This document shows positions 52,573-61,355 of a DNA stretch of 64,000 nucleotides, piece after piece (within the stretch, counting starts at the first letter, position 1; every line of letters begins with the position of its first letter). The translations under genes were made by a program, and so were the position numbers. Below the pieces are notes generated by a model. The model was not told the DNA's origin. It saw only the letters and a list, made by a program, of their open reading frames with translations, and made no database searches. The stretch is from Klebsiella pneumoniae (GTDB taxonomy: Bacteria; Myxococcota_A; UBA796; SXON01). Where the stretch lies: NCBI GenBank assembly GCA_945862325.1, contig CAMAXZ010000007.1, positions 1 through 64,000 on the forward strand. Direction: 5' to 3'.

Positions 52573-54087
52573 ATGAAGGATCTGCTCCAACGACTCGGCA
52601 TCGACGATGTCAACCCCGGCGCGTGGGCGGGCGCGCCCGTCGGCGGCGGCGGCGGCAAGACCCTCGCCAGCGTCGATCCGTCCACCAACGAAGCCCTCGC
52701 GAGCGTCGCCCTGGCCGACGCCAACGCGTGCGACGCCGTGGTCGCCGAAGCGGCGCGGGCGTTCGGCGAGTGGCGCATGCTCCCCGCCCCCAAGCGCGGC
52801 GAGATCGTGCGACAGATGGGCGAGGCGCTGCGCGTCCACAAGGACGACCTCGGCGCCCTCGTCAGCCTGGAGTCCGGCAAGATCCTCGCCGAAGGCCGTG
52901 GAGAGGTGCAAGAGACGATCGACGTGGTCGACTTCGCCGTCGGCCTGTCGCGGCAGCTCTACGGCCTCACGACACACTCCGAGCGCCCGTTCCACCGCAT
53001 GTACGAGCAGTGGCACCCGCTCGGGGTGGTGGGCGTCATCACGGCGTTCAACTTCCCGAACGCCGTTTGGGGCTGGAACGCGATGCTCGCCGCGGTCTGC
53101 GGGGACGCCGTGGTCTGGAAGCCGTCGCTCAAGGCGCCGCTGACCGCCATCGCCACGCACCGCATCTGCGATGCGGTGCTTCAGAAGCACGGTTGGAGCG
53201 GCCTGTTCGGGCTCGTCATCGGCGAGGACGCCGTCGTCGGCGACCGCATCATCCGCGATCCGCGCCTGCCGCTCATCAGCGCGACGGGCAGCACCCGCAT
53301 GGGCCGCTACGTCGGACAGGTGGTGGCGGAGCGCCTCGGTCGCTCCCTGCTCGAGCTGGGTGGCAACAACGCCATCCTCGTCGAGCCCGACGCCGACCTC
53401 GACCTCGCCCTGCGCGCCGTGGTGTTCGGCGCGGTCGGCACCGCGGGCCAGCGCTGCACCACCACGCGCCGCCTGCTCGTCCATCGTGACGTCGCGCCGG
53501 CGTTCATCGAGCGCCTCGTCGCGATCTACCGGCAGATCCCCATCGGCCACCCGCTCGATCCGGGCACCTTGATGGGCCCGCTGATCGACGCCGCGGCGGT
53601 CGCCGACTTCGAACGCGCGGTGTCCGAGGCGGTCCGCGAAGGCGGCACGGTGCTCACGGGCGGCACCCGACTCGACCGCCCGGGCAACTTCGTGGCGCCG
53701 ACGATCATCGCCGCCACGCCCTCGATGCGCATCCTGCAGCACGAGACGTTCGCGCCGATCCTCTACGTGATGGAGTACTCCGAGCTCGCCGAGGCGATCC
53801 GCCACCAGAACGAAGTGCCGCAGGGGCTCTCGTCGGCGATCTTCACGAACAGCCTCCGCGCGTCGGAGGAGTTCCTGTCCCACCGCGGCAGCGACTGCGG
53901 CATCGCCAACGTCAACATCGGCACCTCCGGGGCCGAGATCGGCGGCGCGTTCGGTGGCGAGAAGGAGACCGGCGGCGGCCGCGAGTCCGGCTCGGACGCC
54001 TGGAAGGTGTACATGCGCCGCCAGACGAACACGATCAACTGGGGCCGCGATCTCCCGCTCGCGCAGGGCATCACCTTCGACGTGTGA
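52573..54087 (+). CDS. amaB: ALDH7-family aminoadipate-semialdehyde dehydrogenase
   Basis: A 504-residue aldehyde dehydrogenase starting at ATG 52573 behind GGAGGG. It closely follows ALDH7 (antiquitin) proteins along its whole length: APKRGEIVRQMGEALR, VGVITAFNFPNAVWGWN, SLLELGGNNAIL, AGQRCTTTRRL, GAEIGGAFGGEKETGGGRE and PLAQGITFDV. Catalytic residues are Glu261 and Cys295. ALDH7 enzymes oxidise alpha-aminoadipic semialdehyde (piperideine-6-carboxylate) in lysine breakdown, and some serve osmolyte synthesis. Lysine-pathway neighbours are missing here, so the physiological substrate is inferred from family only. Confidence 0.93.
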   Translation: MKDLLQRLGIDDVNPGAWAGAPVGGGGGKTLASVDPSTNEALASVALADANACDAVVAEAARAFGEWRMLPAPKRGEIVRQMGEALRVHKDDLGALVSLESGKILAEGRGEVQETIDVVDFAVGLSRQLYGLTTHSERPFHRMYEQWHPLGVVGVITAFNFPNAVWGWNAMLAAVCGDAVVWKPSLKAPLTAIATHRICDAVLQKHGWSGLFGLVIGEDAVVGDRIIRDPRLPLISATGSTRMGRYVGQVVAERLGRSLLELGGNNAILVEPDADLDLALRAVVFGAVGTAGQRCTTTRRLLVHRDVAPAFIERLVAIYRQIPIGHPLDPGTLMGPLIDAAAVADFERAVSEAVREGGTVLTGGTRLDRPGNFVAPTIIAATPSMRILQHETFAPILYVMEYSELAEAIRHQNEVPQGLSSAIFTNSLRASEEFLSHRGSDCGIANVNIGTSGAEIGGAFGGEKETGGGRESGSDAWKVYMRRQTNTINWGRDLPLAQGITFDV

Positions 54088-54202
54088 GCGTCCCGCGACA
54101 CGCCGGGAACAGGTGCGACTCGCGTGGGGCACCCCGCGGGACAGCCCTGCCCCGGCGGCCGCACGCCACGCGGCGGGCGCCCCTTCCGGCGGTCGACGAC
54201 CC

Positions 54203-54218
54203 TGGCACGAGGCTTGCT
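54203..54218 (+). promoter_or_regulatory. Sigma-54 promoter for the Flp pilin
   Basis: TGGCACG-AGGC-TTGCT matches the sigma-54 consensus TGGCACG-N4-TTGCW at every defined base. The GG (54204-54205) and GC (54216-54217) are 12 bases apart, as required. Transcription would start near 54229, 24 bases before the pilin ATG, and the leader includes GGAGG. An enhancer-binding activator is needed at such promoters; its site is not identified. Confidence 0.85.
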
Positions 54219-54252
54219 ACCCGGGGCCGTGTCCCCACAACCGGAGGTCCTC

Positions 54253-54453
54253 ATGTTCAACGCCCTCGTCCGTGAAGAAGAAGGTCAGTCCACCGTCGAG
54301 TACATGATGCTCATCTCGGTCATCGTCATCGCCCTCGTGGCGGCGGCGTACGCCTTCGTGCCCGTGTTCCAGCAGGGCGTGCAGGACCTCGCGAACGACG
54401 TGAAGGGCATCCTGTCCAACGGCCGCATCGGCAGCGTCGGCACCCGCCGCTGA
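54253..54453 (+). CDS. Flp-type (type IVb) pilin subunit
   Basis: A 66-residue prepilin. GGAGG lies 6 bases before the ATG. The prepilin cleavage motif is Gly11-Gln12 in EEEGQSTVEYM, with the obligatory Glu at mature position 5 and Tyr at 6. A single hydrophobic helix (about residues 18-40) and a short polar tail follow, as in Flp/Tad pilins. It would be processed by a TadV/CpaA-type prepilin peptidase and assembled by a Tad machine. None of those genes are in this window, so it is a solitary subunit gene. Its promoter is sigma-54 type and a strong hairpin follows the stop codon. Confidence 0.93.
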   Translation: MFNALVREEEGQSTVEYMMLISVIVIALVAAAYAFVPVFQQGVQDLANDVKGILSNGRIGSVGTRR

Positions 54454-54466
54454 GCGACGGTTCGGC

Positions 54467-54495
54467 GCGTCCGCGGCGACATGCGCCGCGGACGC
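54467..54495 (+). terminator. Perfect 12-bp GC hairpin after the pilin gene
   Basis: GCGTCCGCGGCG (54467-54478) and CGCCGCGGACGC (54484-54495) form a perfect stem with the 5-base loop ACATG, 13 bases after the pilin stop codon. No T-run follows, so it may protect the pilin mRNA 3' end as much as terminate it. Confidence 0.65.
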
Positions 54496-54535
54496 CCCCG
54501 CCGCGGACGCCCCCGCCGCGGACGCCCCCGCCGCG
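54484..54535. repeat. 15-base tandem repeat, 3.5 copies
   Basis: The unit CGCCGCGGACGCCCC is repeated at 54484, 54499 and 54514 with a partial copy to 54535, directly before the stop codon of the metallophosphoesterase gene. The first unit is the right arm of the pilin hairpin, so each copy can in principle pair with the same left arm. Confidence 0.9.
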
Positions 54536-55384
54536 TCAGATGTCGATGACCTTCATCGCGGCTTCCACCGCCTCTTCCGGCGTGGTCCCCTTCCATTCGC
54601 GTCGGTAGCCGAGCGGGCTCACGACGGCGCGCAGGCCCCCGAGGCGCAGGTCGCTCCCGTGGTGGGTGTGGCCCGAGATCGTGAGGAACACCCGCGAATC
54701 CGAACGGATGAGGTCGCCCAGCGGCAGGCTGCCCATGAAGGCGTTGGCGAACCGCCAACCCGGATGCGCCTTCCGGTGGATCTGCCCCTCGAACGGCAGG
54801 GTGTGGGTGACGACCACCACGCGCCGGGCGCGAAGCGCGGCGAGGTGCGCCCGCAGGCGCTCGCGCAGGATCGCCGCGACCTCCTCCATCTCCATCCGAC
54901 GACCGTCCGGCGCGAGCCACACCGCGTACTGATGATCGGTCCAGCGAAGGCCCTCCCATTCGCCCTTCCGGTACGCCTCCATCGGGGCGTCGAGCAGCCC
55001 CTCCCGCGTGCTGAGGTCGTACCATCCGAGGGTGCCGGCGAAACCGATCCCCCCGATCTCCACCGGCCCCGCGTCGAGCATGCGCACCCCCGCCTCCGCG
55101 CAGAGCGCCGGAAGCAGATGATCGAGGCGCTTCCATGCGTCCAGCCCCTTGGCGACGGCTTCGGGCGCCCCCCACACGTCGTGGTTGCCCGCCACGACGA
55201 GGAGCTCCCCCGCGCAAGGACGCAGGCGCAACAAGGTGTCGAGCCAGGTCGTGGGCCCGGACGCAAGGTCGCCCGCGAGGACGAGCACGTCGGGCGCGAG
55301 CGCGCGCGCGCGCGCCACGAGCGCCTCGGTGACGGCCGGGCCGTTGGTGTCGACGTGGACGTCGCTGGTGTACGCGAGGCGCAT
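54536..55384 (-). CDS. Calcineurin-like metallophosphoesterase
   Basis: A 282-residue enzyme starting at ATG 55384 (GGGAG 4 bases upstream). All five metal-binding motifs are present: DVH (Asp8, His10), GDLASG (Asp39), GNHD (67-69), THTLPF and GHTHHG. The dinuclear metal site is therefore complete. There is no signal peptide, so the enzyme is cytoplasmic. Members hydrolyse phosphomonoesters, diesters or nucleotides; the substrate cannot be read here. It converges on the pilin gene and is divergent from the four-Cys lipoprotein at 55470. Confidence 0.93.
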   Translation of the reverse strand: MRLAYTSDVHVDTNGPAVTEALVARARALAPDVLVLAGDLASGPTTWLDTLLRLRPCAGELLVVAGNHDVWGAPEAVAKGLDAWKRLDHLLPALCAEAGVRMLDAGPVEIGGIGFAGTLGWYDLSTREGLLDAPMEAYRKGEWEGLRWTDHQYAVWLAPDGRRMEMEEVAAILRERLRAHLAALRARRVVVVTHTLPFEGQIHRKAHPGWRFANAFMGSLPLGDLIRSDSRVFLTISGHTHHGSDLRLGGLRAVVSPLGYRREWKGTTPEEAVEAAMKVIDI

Positions 55385-55469
55385 CCCGCTCCCTAACCCG
55401 ACGAACTTGCGTTCTCGACGCGCCTTCGGTATCAACGCCAGTGCGTGGGCCTCCACGCTCCGGAGACGC

Positions 55470-56102
55470 ATGAACCGCCGCCACCTCGCCCTCCTCGTGC
55501 TCACCCCCGCCTTCGCCGCATGTTCCGGCCCGGACGACGACGACTCCGAGAGCGACGACAGCGCCGACGACACCGCCGTCTACGACACCGGCTACGCGTC
55601 GGTGAGCACCGCCGGCACGTTCGACGCGACCGCCACGGCCGCCAGCGCCCAGATCGGGCTTCGGTACACGTCGGTCCAGAGCGGCGACACGGTGTGCTGG
55701 TTCGGGGGCACGCTCGTGAGCGGCGCCCCGGTCGCGTGCCCGGAGTGCGACTGGTCGTTCGACTTCACGGGTGTGGCCGGCAGCACGAGCCTCGGGTGGG
55801 ACGGCGCCGCGGCCGCCGACTGCGCCGCGGCGATCGGCACGGAAGACGGCATGCTGGACGGTTCGTGGGACTACGCCTGGGGCTTCGCTTCGGACTTCGA
55901 CGTCTACGGCGACGGCACGCTGATGGCCGAAGGCGCGCTGCTGTACCTCTACAACGGCGGCTGGCGTCCATTCGCCATCGACGGTGGCGAACGCGACGAA
56001 CTCGTGTCGGTCACCAGCGACGCAGCCGGCTCCGTGGTCGTCTTCGACGTGGCCGCGTTGGACGAGGCGGGCGCGCCGGTCCAGGTGGTGTACTACCGCT
56101 GA
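55470..56102 (+). CDS. Four-Cys lipoprotein, paralogue 1
   Basis: A 210-residue lipoprotein with GGAG 5 bases upstream and signal MNRRHLALLVLTPAFAAC (Cys18), followed by an Asp/Ser-rich linker. The mature domain carries VCWFGGTLV, a CPECDWSFDF box, a later ADCAAA cysteine and FDVYGDG. The same set, in the same order, occurs in the protein at 56218, so the two are paralogues. Four cysteines (VCxFGG, CPxC, DC) are conserved between them and could form two disulfides or a metal site. It is probably exposed at the outer membrane. No known family recognised. Confidence 0.85.
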   Translation: MNRRHLALLVLTPAFAACSGPDDDDSESDDSADDTAVYDTGYASVSTAGTFDATATAASAQIGLRYTSVQSGDTVCWFGGTLVSGAPVACPECDWSFDFTGVAGSTSLGWDGAAAADCAAAIGTEDGMLDGSWDYAWGFASDFDVYGDGTLMAEGALLYLYNGGWRPFAIDGGERDELVSVTSDAAGSVVVFDVAALDEAGAPVQVVYYR

Positions 56103-56118
56103 GGGCCCCGTGCCGGTC

Positions 56119-56145
56119 CGTCACGTTTTTTCCGCTTGCGTGACG
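56119..56145. promoter_or_regulatory. Inverted repeat upstream of the second four-Cys lipoprotein
   Basis: CGTCACG (56119-56125) and CGTGACG (56139-56145) form a perfect 7-bp inverted repeat with a 13-base T-rich centre, 73 bases before ATG 56218. It could be an operator or a weak terminator for the previous gene. A poor -10 candidate (TAATGT, 56158-56163) lies just downstream. Confidence 0.4.
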
Positions 56146-56217
56146 AGGCGCGGGTGGTAATGTGACTGTGCTCCGCGCCCGCGCGGTCACGACCCTGAAG
56201 AAGTAGGAGACATCCAG

Positions 56218-57027
<810 letters not shown>

Positions 57028-57048
57028 GCCTCCCGCCTTCGCGGGCCC

Positions 57049-57083
57049 AAACCCCGCGTCCCGGCTACCGGGGCGCGGGGTTT
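57049..57083. terminator. 16-bp hairpin terminator after the four-Cys lipoprotein
   Basis: AAACCCCGCGTCCCGG (57049-57064) pairs with CCGGGGCGCGGGGTTT (57068-57083) over 16 bp with one G-U wobble and a 3-base loop (CTA). The A-run and T-run ends make it active in both directions, which suits the convergent gene ending at 57121. A smaller hairpin CCCGC-CTTC-GCGGG lies at 57032-57045. Confidence 0.85.
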
Positions 57084-57120
57084 GTGCGTTCGAGGCGCGC
57101 TGCCGCGCGCCCCGCGTCGC

Positions 57121-58323
57121 CTAACGTCGCGTGACGGGGACGAGCAGCTCGAGCCGACGCAGCGGGCTCGGCTGCGCTGCGGCGTACTCCGCGGCGGCGC
57201 GCGCCTCGGCGGCGGTGTCGCCCAGCGCGCGCGCCACGTACCAGCGTGAAGCCATCACTTCGGGGTCGGTGCTCGACGCGTACGGCCGGAGGAGCTGCGC
57301 GGCGTCCTCCGGCGCGCCGTCGTCCACGAGGACGCGCGCGTGCAGGGCCGCGGCGAGCGCACCTTCGGGCGCGCTCCCGCGCGCCTCGGAGTAGGTGTGC
57401 CGCCCGATGTCCGTTTCCCCACGGCGCCGGTAGGCCTCGCCGCGCAACATCCGCAACGGCGCACGCGAGCGCCCGAGCCGGAAGTGGCGATTCACCACCT
57501 CGACGGCGCGCACCGGATCATCGACGTCCAACCACGACTGCGCGGTCATGCGCGCGACGTCCGTCGCGGAGGCGTGGCCGCCGCGCGCGAGCAGGACGAG
57601 CTCGACGTCGAAGAGGTCGAGGTCCCCGTGGCGCAACGCGAACGCCGCGCGCACGAACCCCGACGTCCCGAGGGCGTCCAGGCGCGCCAACGCCTCCGCG
57701 ACCCCGGCCGCGTCGCCGGAGGCGTCCGCGTCGAGCGCGAGCGCCGTGAGGGCACGCACGTGGTCCGGGTCCTCCTCGAGCGCGACGCGGTCGTAGAGCA
57801 CGGCGTCCGACCAAAGGCCGAGCTCGCCGGCGCAGGCCGACGCGGACATCGCCGCCTCGAGGCCGAACGCCGGCAGCCCGACGTACGGCTGGAGCCGGTC
57901 GAGCGCCTCGGGACACTCGCCGGCGCGCTGCAGCGCCTTGCCCAGGCCGATGTTGAGCGCGACCGACTCGGGGTCGCGCGCGAGCTGGCGTCGGAACGCC
58001 ATGACCGCCGCGTAGGTCTTGCCCTCCTTGAGGAAGCCGTTGGCGATCGCGGCGTTCGCGCCGCGGTCCCCGTCGCGGGGCCCGACCGCCGGCGACACCG
58101 CCCTGGGGCCACGCTTGCCGCCGCGCGGTCGGGCGGCCCCGTCCTTGGGACCGCGCCCCGGCTTGCCAGCCGCCTTGGGGCCCTTGCCCCGCGGGGAAGG
58201 GCGGCCCCCGGCGCCCGCGGCGGCGCCCGCGGCCTCCCCCTGCGGCCCCGCGGCGACCGACGGCGCGACCGACACGGCGACAGCGAACAGGATCGCGCCG
58301 ACGACGGCGCCCACGCCGCGCAT
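57121..58323 (-). CDS. Secreted TPR protein paired with the sulfatase-TPR gene
   Basis: A 400-residue protein. GGAGG sits 7 bases before ATG 58323 (a GTG one codon earlier is possible), and this ATG overlaps the last base of the sulfatase stop. A signal peptide (hydrophobic 4-24) is followed by a Pro/Gly/Lys/Arg-rich low-complexity stretch (28-85). From about 90 to the end are TPR-like helix pairs (FLKEGKTYAAVMAFRRQL, IGLGKALQRAGECPEAL). It is probably periplasmic and works with the sulfatase-TPR protein encoded directly upstream. The basic linker could contact polyanions such as cell-wall polymers; this is inference. Confidence 0.85.
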   Translation of the reverse strand: MRGVGAVVGAILFAVAVSVAPSVAAGPQGEAAGAAAGAGGRPSPRGKGPKAAGKPGRGPKDGAARPRGGKRGPRAVSPAVGPRDGDRGANAAIANGFLKEGKTYAAVMAFRRQLARDPESVALNIGLGKALQRAGECPEALDRLQPYVGLPAFGLEAAMSASACAGELGLWSDAVLYDRVALEEDPDHVRALTALALDADASGDAAGVAEALARLDALGTSGFVRAAFALRHGDLDLFDVELVLLARGGHASATDVARMTAQSWLDVDDPVRAVEVVNRHFRLGRSRAPLRMLRGEAYRRRGETDIGRHTYSEARGSAPEGALAAALHARVLVDDGAPEDAAQLLRPYASSTDPEVMASRWYVARALGDTAAEARAAAEYAAAQPSPLRRLELLVPVTRR

Positions 58324-60602
58324 CACTTCGCCTCCTTCGCGGCGCGTGCCTTCACGCGCTCAGCGTGCAGGGCCATCGCGCGCTTCGCGACCACGGCGCC
58401 TTCGTCGCCGCGCCCCTCCTTCGCGAGGAGGTTGGCGTGGAGGAGCAGGATGTCCGGATCGTCCGGCGCCGCGTCGAGCGCCTCTCGAAGGACCTCGCGC
58501 GCACCGCCGTAGTCGCCGAGGTTGAAGTCGGCCTGGGCGAGCGCGCGCAGCCGGTGCGGGTCGCCTGGGCGAAAGCGCAGGATCGCGATGTGGCGTTCTT
58601 TTTCGTCGAGCCACCGCTCGTCCTCGCCGTACATCCGCGCGAGCATCGCCTGCGCGACGAGGTTGCCGGGGTAGTCCGTCGTCTCTGTCTCGAGCAAGGT
58701 GTAGGCGTCCCCCCGCTGCTTCACGGCGAGGGCCAGCATGGCGAGCCGCTGGCGCGCCCCCCGCCGCGGCCGCGGCGCGCTCACCGCGAGCCGGAGCAGC
58801 TTCTCGGCCTCGAGGAAGTCGCGCTTCGCCAGCAGCGCCGAACCGAGGATGGCGGCCACGCCGTAGGCCCGCGGGTTCAACGCGAGCGCGGCGCGGGCCT
58901 CGCTCAGCGCTTCCTCCTCGCGCCCGAGCCGGAGGAGCGCGTCGGTGACCAGCTCATGCCCCGCCGCGTCCCCCGGCTTCGCCTCGACCGCGCGGCGCCC
59001 GGACGCCAGGGCGTCTTCGAAGCGCCCTTCCCGCATGGCCGTGCTGCCGAGCATGACCCAGGAGCGCGCGCGGGTCGGGAACAGCCGGGCCGTCTCTTCG
59101 AGCACGTCGCGCGCCTCGTCGAGGCGACCGAGGCGACCGAGCAGCGTCGCCTGCCGAAAACGCACCTCGAACGCGTCGGGCTTGAGCGCGAGCACCGCCT
59201 CCACCTTCGTGAGCACATCCTCGGGCGTCGCCGAGCGGAGCGTCTCCAGATCGTACATGGCCTTGAAGAACGCGACGTTGTCCTTCGGATCCGGGAAGGT
59301 CGCCGGGTCGGCCTCACCGCGCCCCTCCGAGCCGGTGACGTACCCGAGCGCCGCGAGCTGCGCGAGGGCGTCGGCGTCGAGCGACGCGTCGGCCTCTCCG
59401 GGCGCTTCGGCGCCGAGCGCTTCGAGCTTCGCGAGCAGGCGCGCCACGTCGTCCGGGCGAGCGGACGCCAGGTCGTTCGTCTCGCCCGGGTCCTTCGCGA
59501 GGTCGTACAGCTCGGGGCGCGGGGTCCCGATGAGCTTCAGGGTGCCCTCGACGACCGCGCGGTGCGGCGCGATGCGGAACCGATCCGACGCCTCGTAGCT
59601 CTCGACGTAGGGGACCTGGCCGCCGCGTGGCTGCACCTTGCCGTCGATGCCGGCGGGCACGGGCACCCCCACCGCGGCGAGGACCGTCGGGAACAAGTCG
59701 GCCGTGCTCACGGGCTCGGTCACCACACCCCGTTTGACCCCGGCGCCGCTCAACACGAACGGCACGCGCGCGGTCGACTGGTACGACCAGAGCCCATGCG
59801 TGGCCTCGTTGTGCTCGCCCATGCTCTCGCCGTGGTCGCCGATCAAGGCGAAGAGCGCCTCGCGCCCCTGGAACGCCTGGCGCACGCGCTCCACCTGTGT
59901 GTCGAGGAAGGCGATCTCGGCGTCGTACGGGTCCATGTCCTTGAACGCCGGGCGCGCGACGTAGGGGTGGTGCGCGTCGTAGAGGTGGACCCAGAGGAAC
60001 ACGGGGCGATCCGTCGGCTGGCGCTTCAGCCAGCCCAGGGCGTCGTCCACCACCTGGTCGCCCGGCCGCTCGGTGTGCCAGTAGTTGCTGTTCCCATCGA
60101 CCTCGACGGTGGGCAAGGCGTCGAAGTAGGCGTCGAACCCTTGATCGAACCCCCACTGCCGCGTCGTCACGAACGCCGAGACCGCCGCGGCGGTGAGGTA
60201 CCCTTCGGCGTGGAGCACCTCCGCGAGCGTGGTGTGCTCCGGCCGGAGGGTGGCGTCGCCGTTGCTGCGGACCCCGTGATGAAACGGAAAGAGCCCGGTG
60301 AACATCGTGCTGTGCGCCGGGATGGTGAGCGGAAGGGGCGAGATCGCCTGTTCGAAGCGGATGCCCGCGTCCGCCATCGCGTCGATCGTGTGCGTGCGCG
60401 CCTTCGCGTGACCGTACGCGCCCACGCGGTCGGCGCGCACCGTGTCGAGCGTGATCACCACGACGTCGGGGTGGGACTTCGACGGCACGATCGCGGGTTG
60501 CGGTGCGGCGCAGGCGAACAGGAGCAGGGACGTCACGAGGATCCGCGGAAACGCCGCACCGTAGCCGAGTGACGACGAGCCCGGCAAGGACGCCCGCGCC
60601 AC
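58323..60602 (-). CDS. Sulfatase-like lipoprotein with C-terminal TPR domain
   Basis: A 759-residue protein from GTG 60602. A second in-frame GTG at 60536 would give the short signal VTSLLLFAC, and neither start has a clear ribosome-binding site; both place a lipobox Cys after LLLFA. Residues 45-400 are an alkaline-phosphatase-superfamily sulfatase domain: metal-binding Asp53 (TLDTVRADR) and IGDHGESMGEH. The nucleophile motif is T93-I-P-A-H, so Thr replaces the formylglycine Cys, as in phosphoethanolamine or glycerol-phosphate transferases. From about 440 to the end are TPR repeats. It may transfer or remove head groups on envelope polymers. Confidence 0.88.
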   Translation of the reverse strand: MARASLPGSSSLGYGAAFPRILVTSLLLFACAAPQPAIVPSKSHPDVVVITLDTVRADRVGAYGHAKARTHTIDAMADAGIRFEQAISPLPLTIPAHSTMFTGLFPFHHGVRSNGDATLRPEHTTLAEVLHAEGYLTAAAVSAFVTTRQWGFDQGFDAYFDALPTVEVDGNSNYWHTERPGDQVVDDALGWLKRQPTDRPVFLWVHLYDAHHPYVARPAFKDMDPYDAEIAFLDTQVERVRQAFQGREALFALIGDHGESMGEHNEATHGLWSYQSTARVPFVLSGAGVKRGVVTEPVSTADLFPTVLAAVGVPVPAGIDGKVQPRGGQVPYVESYEASDRFRIAPHRAVVEGTLKLIGTPRPELYDLAKDPGETNDLASARPDDVARLLAKLEALGAEAPGEADASLDADALAQLAALGYVTGSEGRGEADPATFPDPKDNVAFFKAMYDLETLRSATPEDVLTKVEAVLALKPDAFEVRFRQATLLGRLGRLDEARDVLEETARLFPTRARSWVMLGSTAMREGRFEDALASGRRAVEAKPGDAAGHELVTDALLRLGREEEALSEARAALALNPRAYGVAAILGSALLAKRDFLEAEKLLRLAVSAPRPRRGARQRLAMLALAVKQRGDAYTLLETETTDYPGNLVAQAMLARMYGEDERWLDEKERHIAILRFRPGDPHRLRALAQADFNLGDYGGAREVLREALDAAPDDPDILLLHANLLAKEGRGDEGAVVAKRAMALHAERVKARAAKEAK

Positions 60603-60617
60603 GATAGGTCACGCCAC

Positions 60618-61344
60618 ATGTGGCTCCCCGTCGTCGCCGCCGCCCTCGCCGCGCCGCTCGCCCCCGCGGTGCAGCCCGGCGTCGACGTCGCGGTGCGCGC
60701 CTCCTTCGACCGCACGAGCCTCGTCGACTCCGCGTGCGCGAGCCCGGGCGACGGCTGCGACGCCGCGCGTGTGACCGACGTCCAAGGCATCTACTTCACC
60801 GCGCGCCCCTTTGATGGCGGCCTGAGCATCGTCGCGACGCTGTCGCGCATGCACGACGCTTCCGCCGCTTCCGGGTACGAGGGCGACGGCGCGGGCGCGG
60901 GCGTGGGGTTGCGGTACGACGTTCCGGTCGGGCCCGGCCACATCGCCGTCCAGGCCGCGGTGGAGCACGCGCGGTCGTGGGACGGCTCGTCGACCTCCCC
61001 CTCCTTCGACGCGCTCCTCGACGACCTCGGCGGCGGCGCCCCGACCGGCCTGAACCACGCCCGCCGGACCGCGGTGGATGTGACCGGCGCGTGGATGTGG
61101 GGCGACCCTCGCGACGGCGCCACGGGGTGGGCCGGCCTCGAGGCGACCCCCTGGTCGCGGGAGTCGACGTCCGTCCTCGACGGGAGCTTCACCCTCGACT
61201 TGCGCCGCGCCTTCCCCGTGTCGCTGATCGTGGGCGGGATGCTCGTGTCCGAGCCGGTCGGCGGCGCGGGCACACAGCCGCGCCTCACCGCGGGGGCCCA
61301 AGCCGCGCTCGGCGGCACGAGCCGCCTCGAAGCGTGGATCTCCC

Positions 61345-61355
<11 letters not shown>
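60618..61355 (+). CDS. Secreted beta-barrel-like protein
   Basis: A 245-residue protein with signal peptide (MWLPVVAAALAAPLAPAV). The mature part alternates polar and hydrophobic residues in strands (GAGVGLRYDVPVG, HIAVQAAVEHA, VDVTGAWMWG, LTAGAQAALGG, RLEAWISLSL), as in small outer-membrane barrels with about ten strands. Two cysteines lie near residues 36 and 43. It is divergent from the sulfatase gene with 15 bases between the annotated starts, and its 3' end overlaps the convergent lipoprotein gene by 11 bases. Function unknown. Confidence 0.72.

Noticed and set aside
56136-56163. Sigma-70 promoter TTGCGT-N16-TAATGT before the second four-Cys lipoprotein
   Set aside because: Each element matches the consensus at only about 3 of 6 positions, which is not more than expected by chance in such a search.
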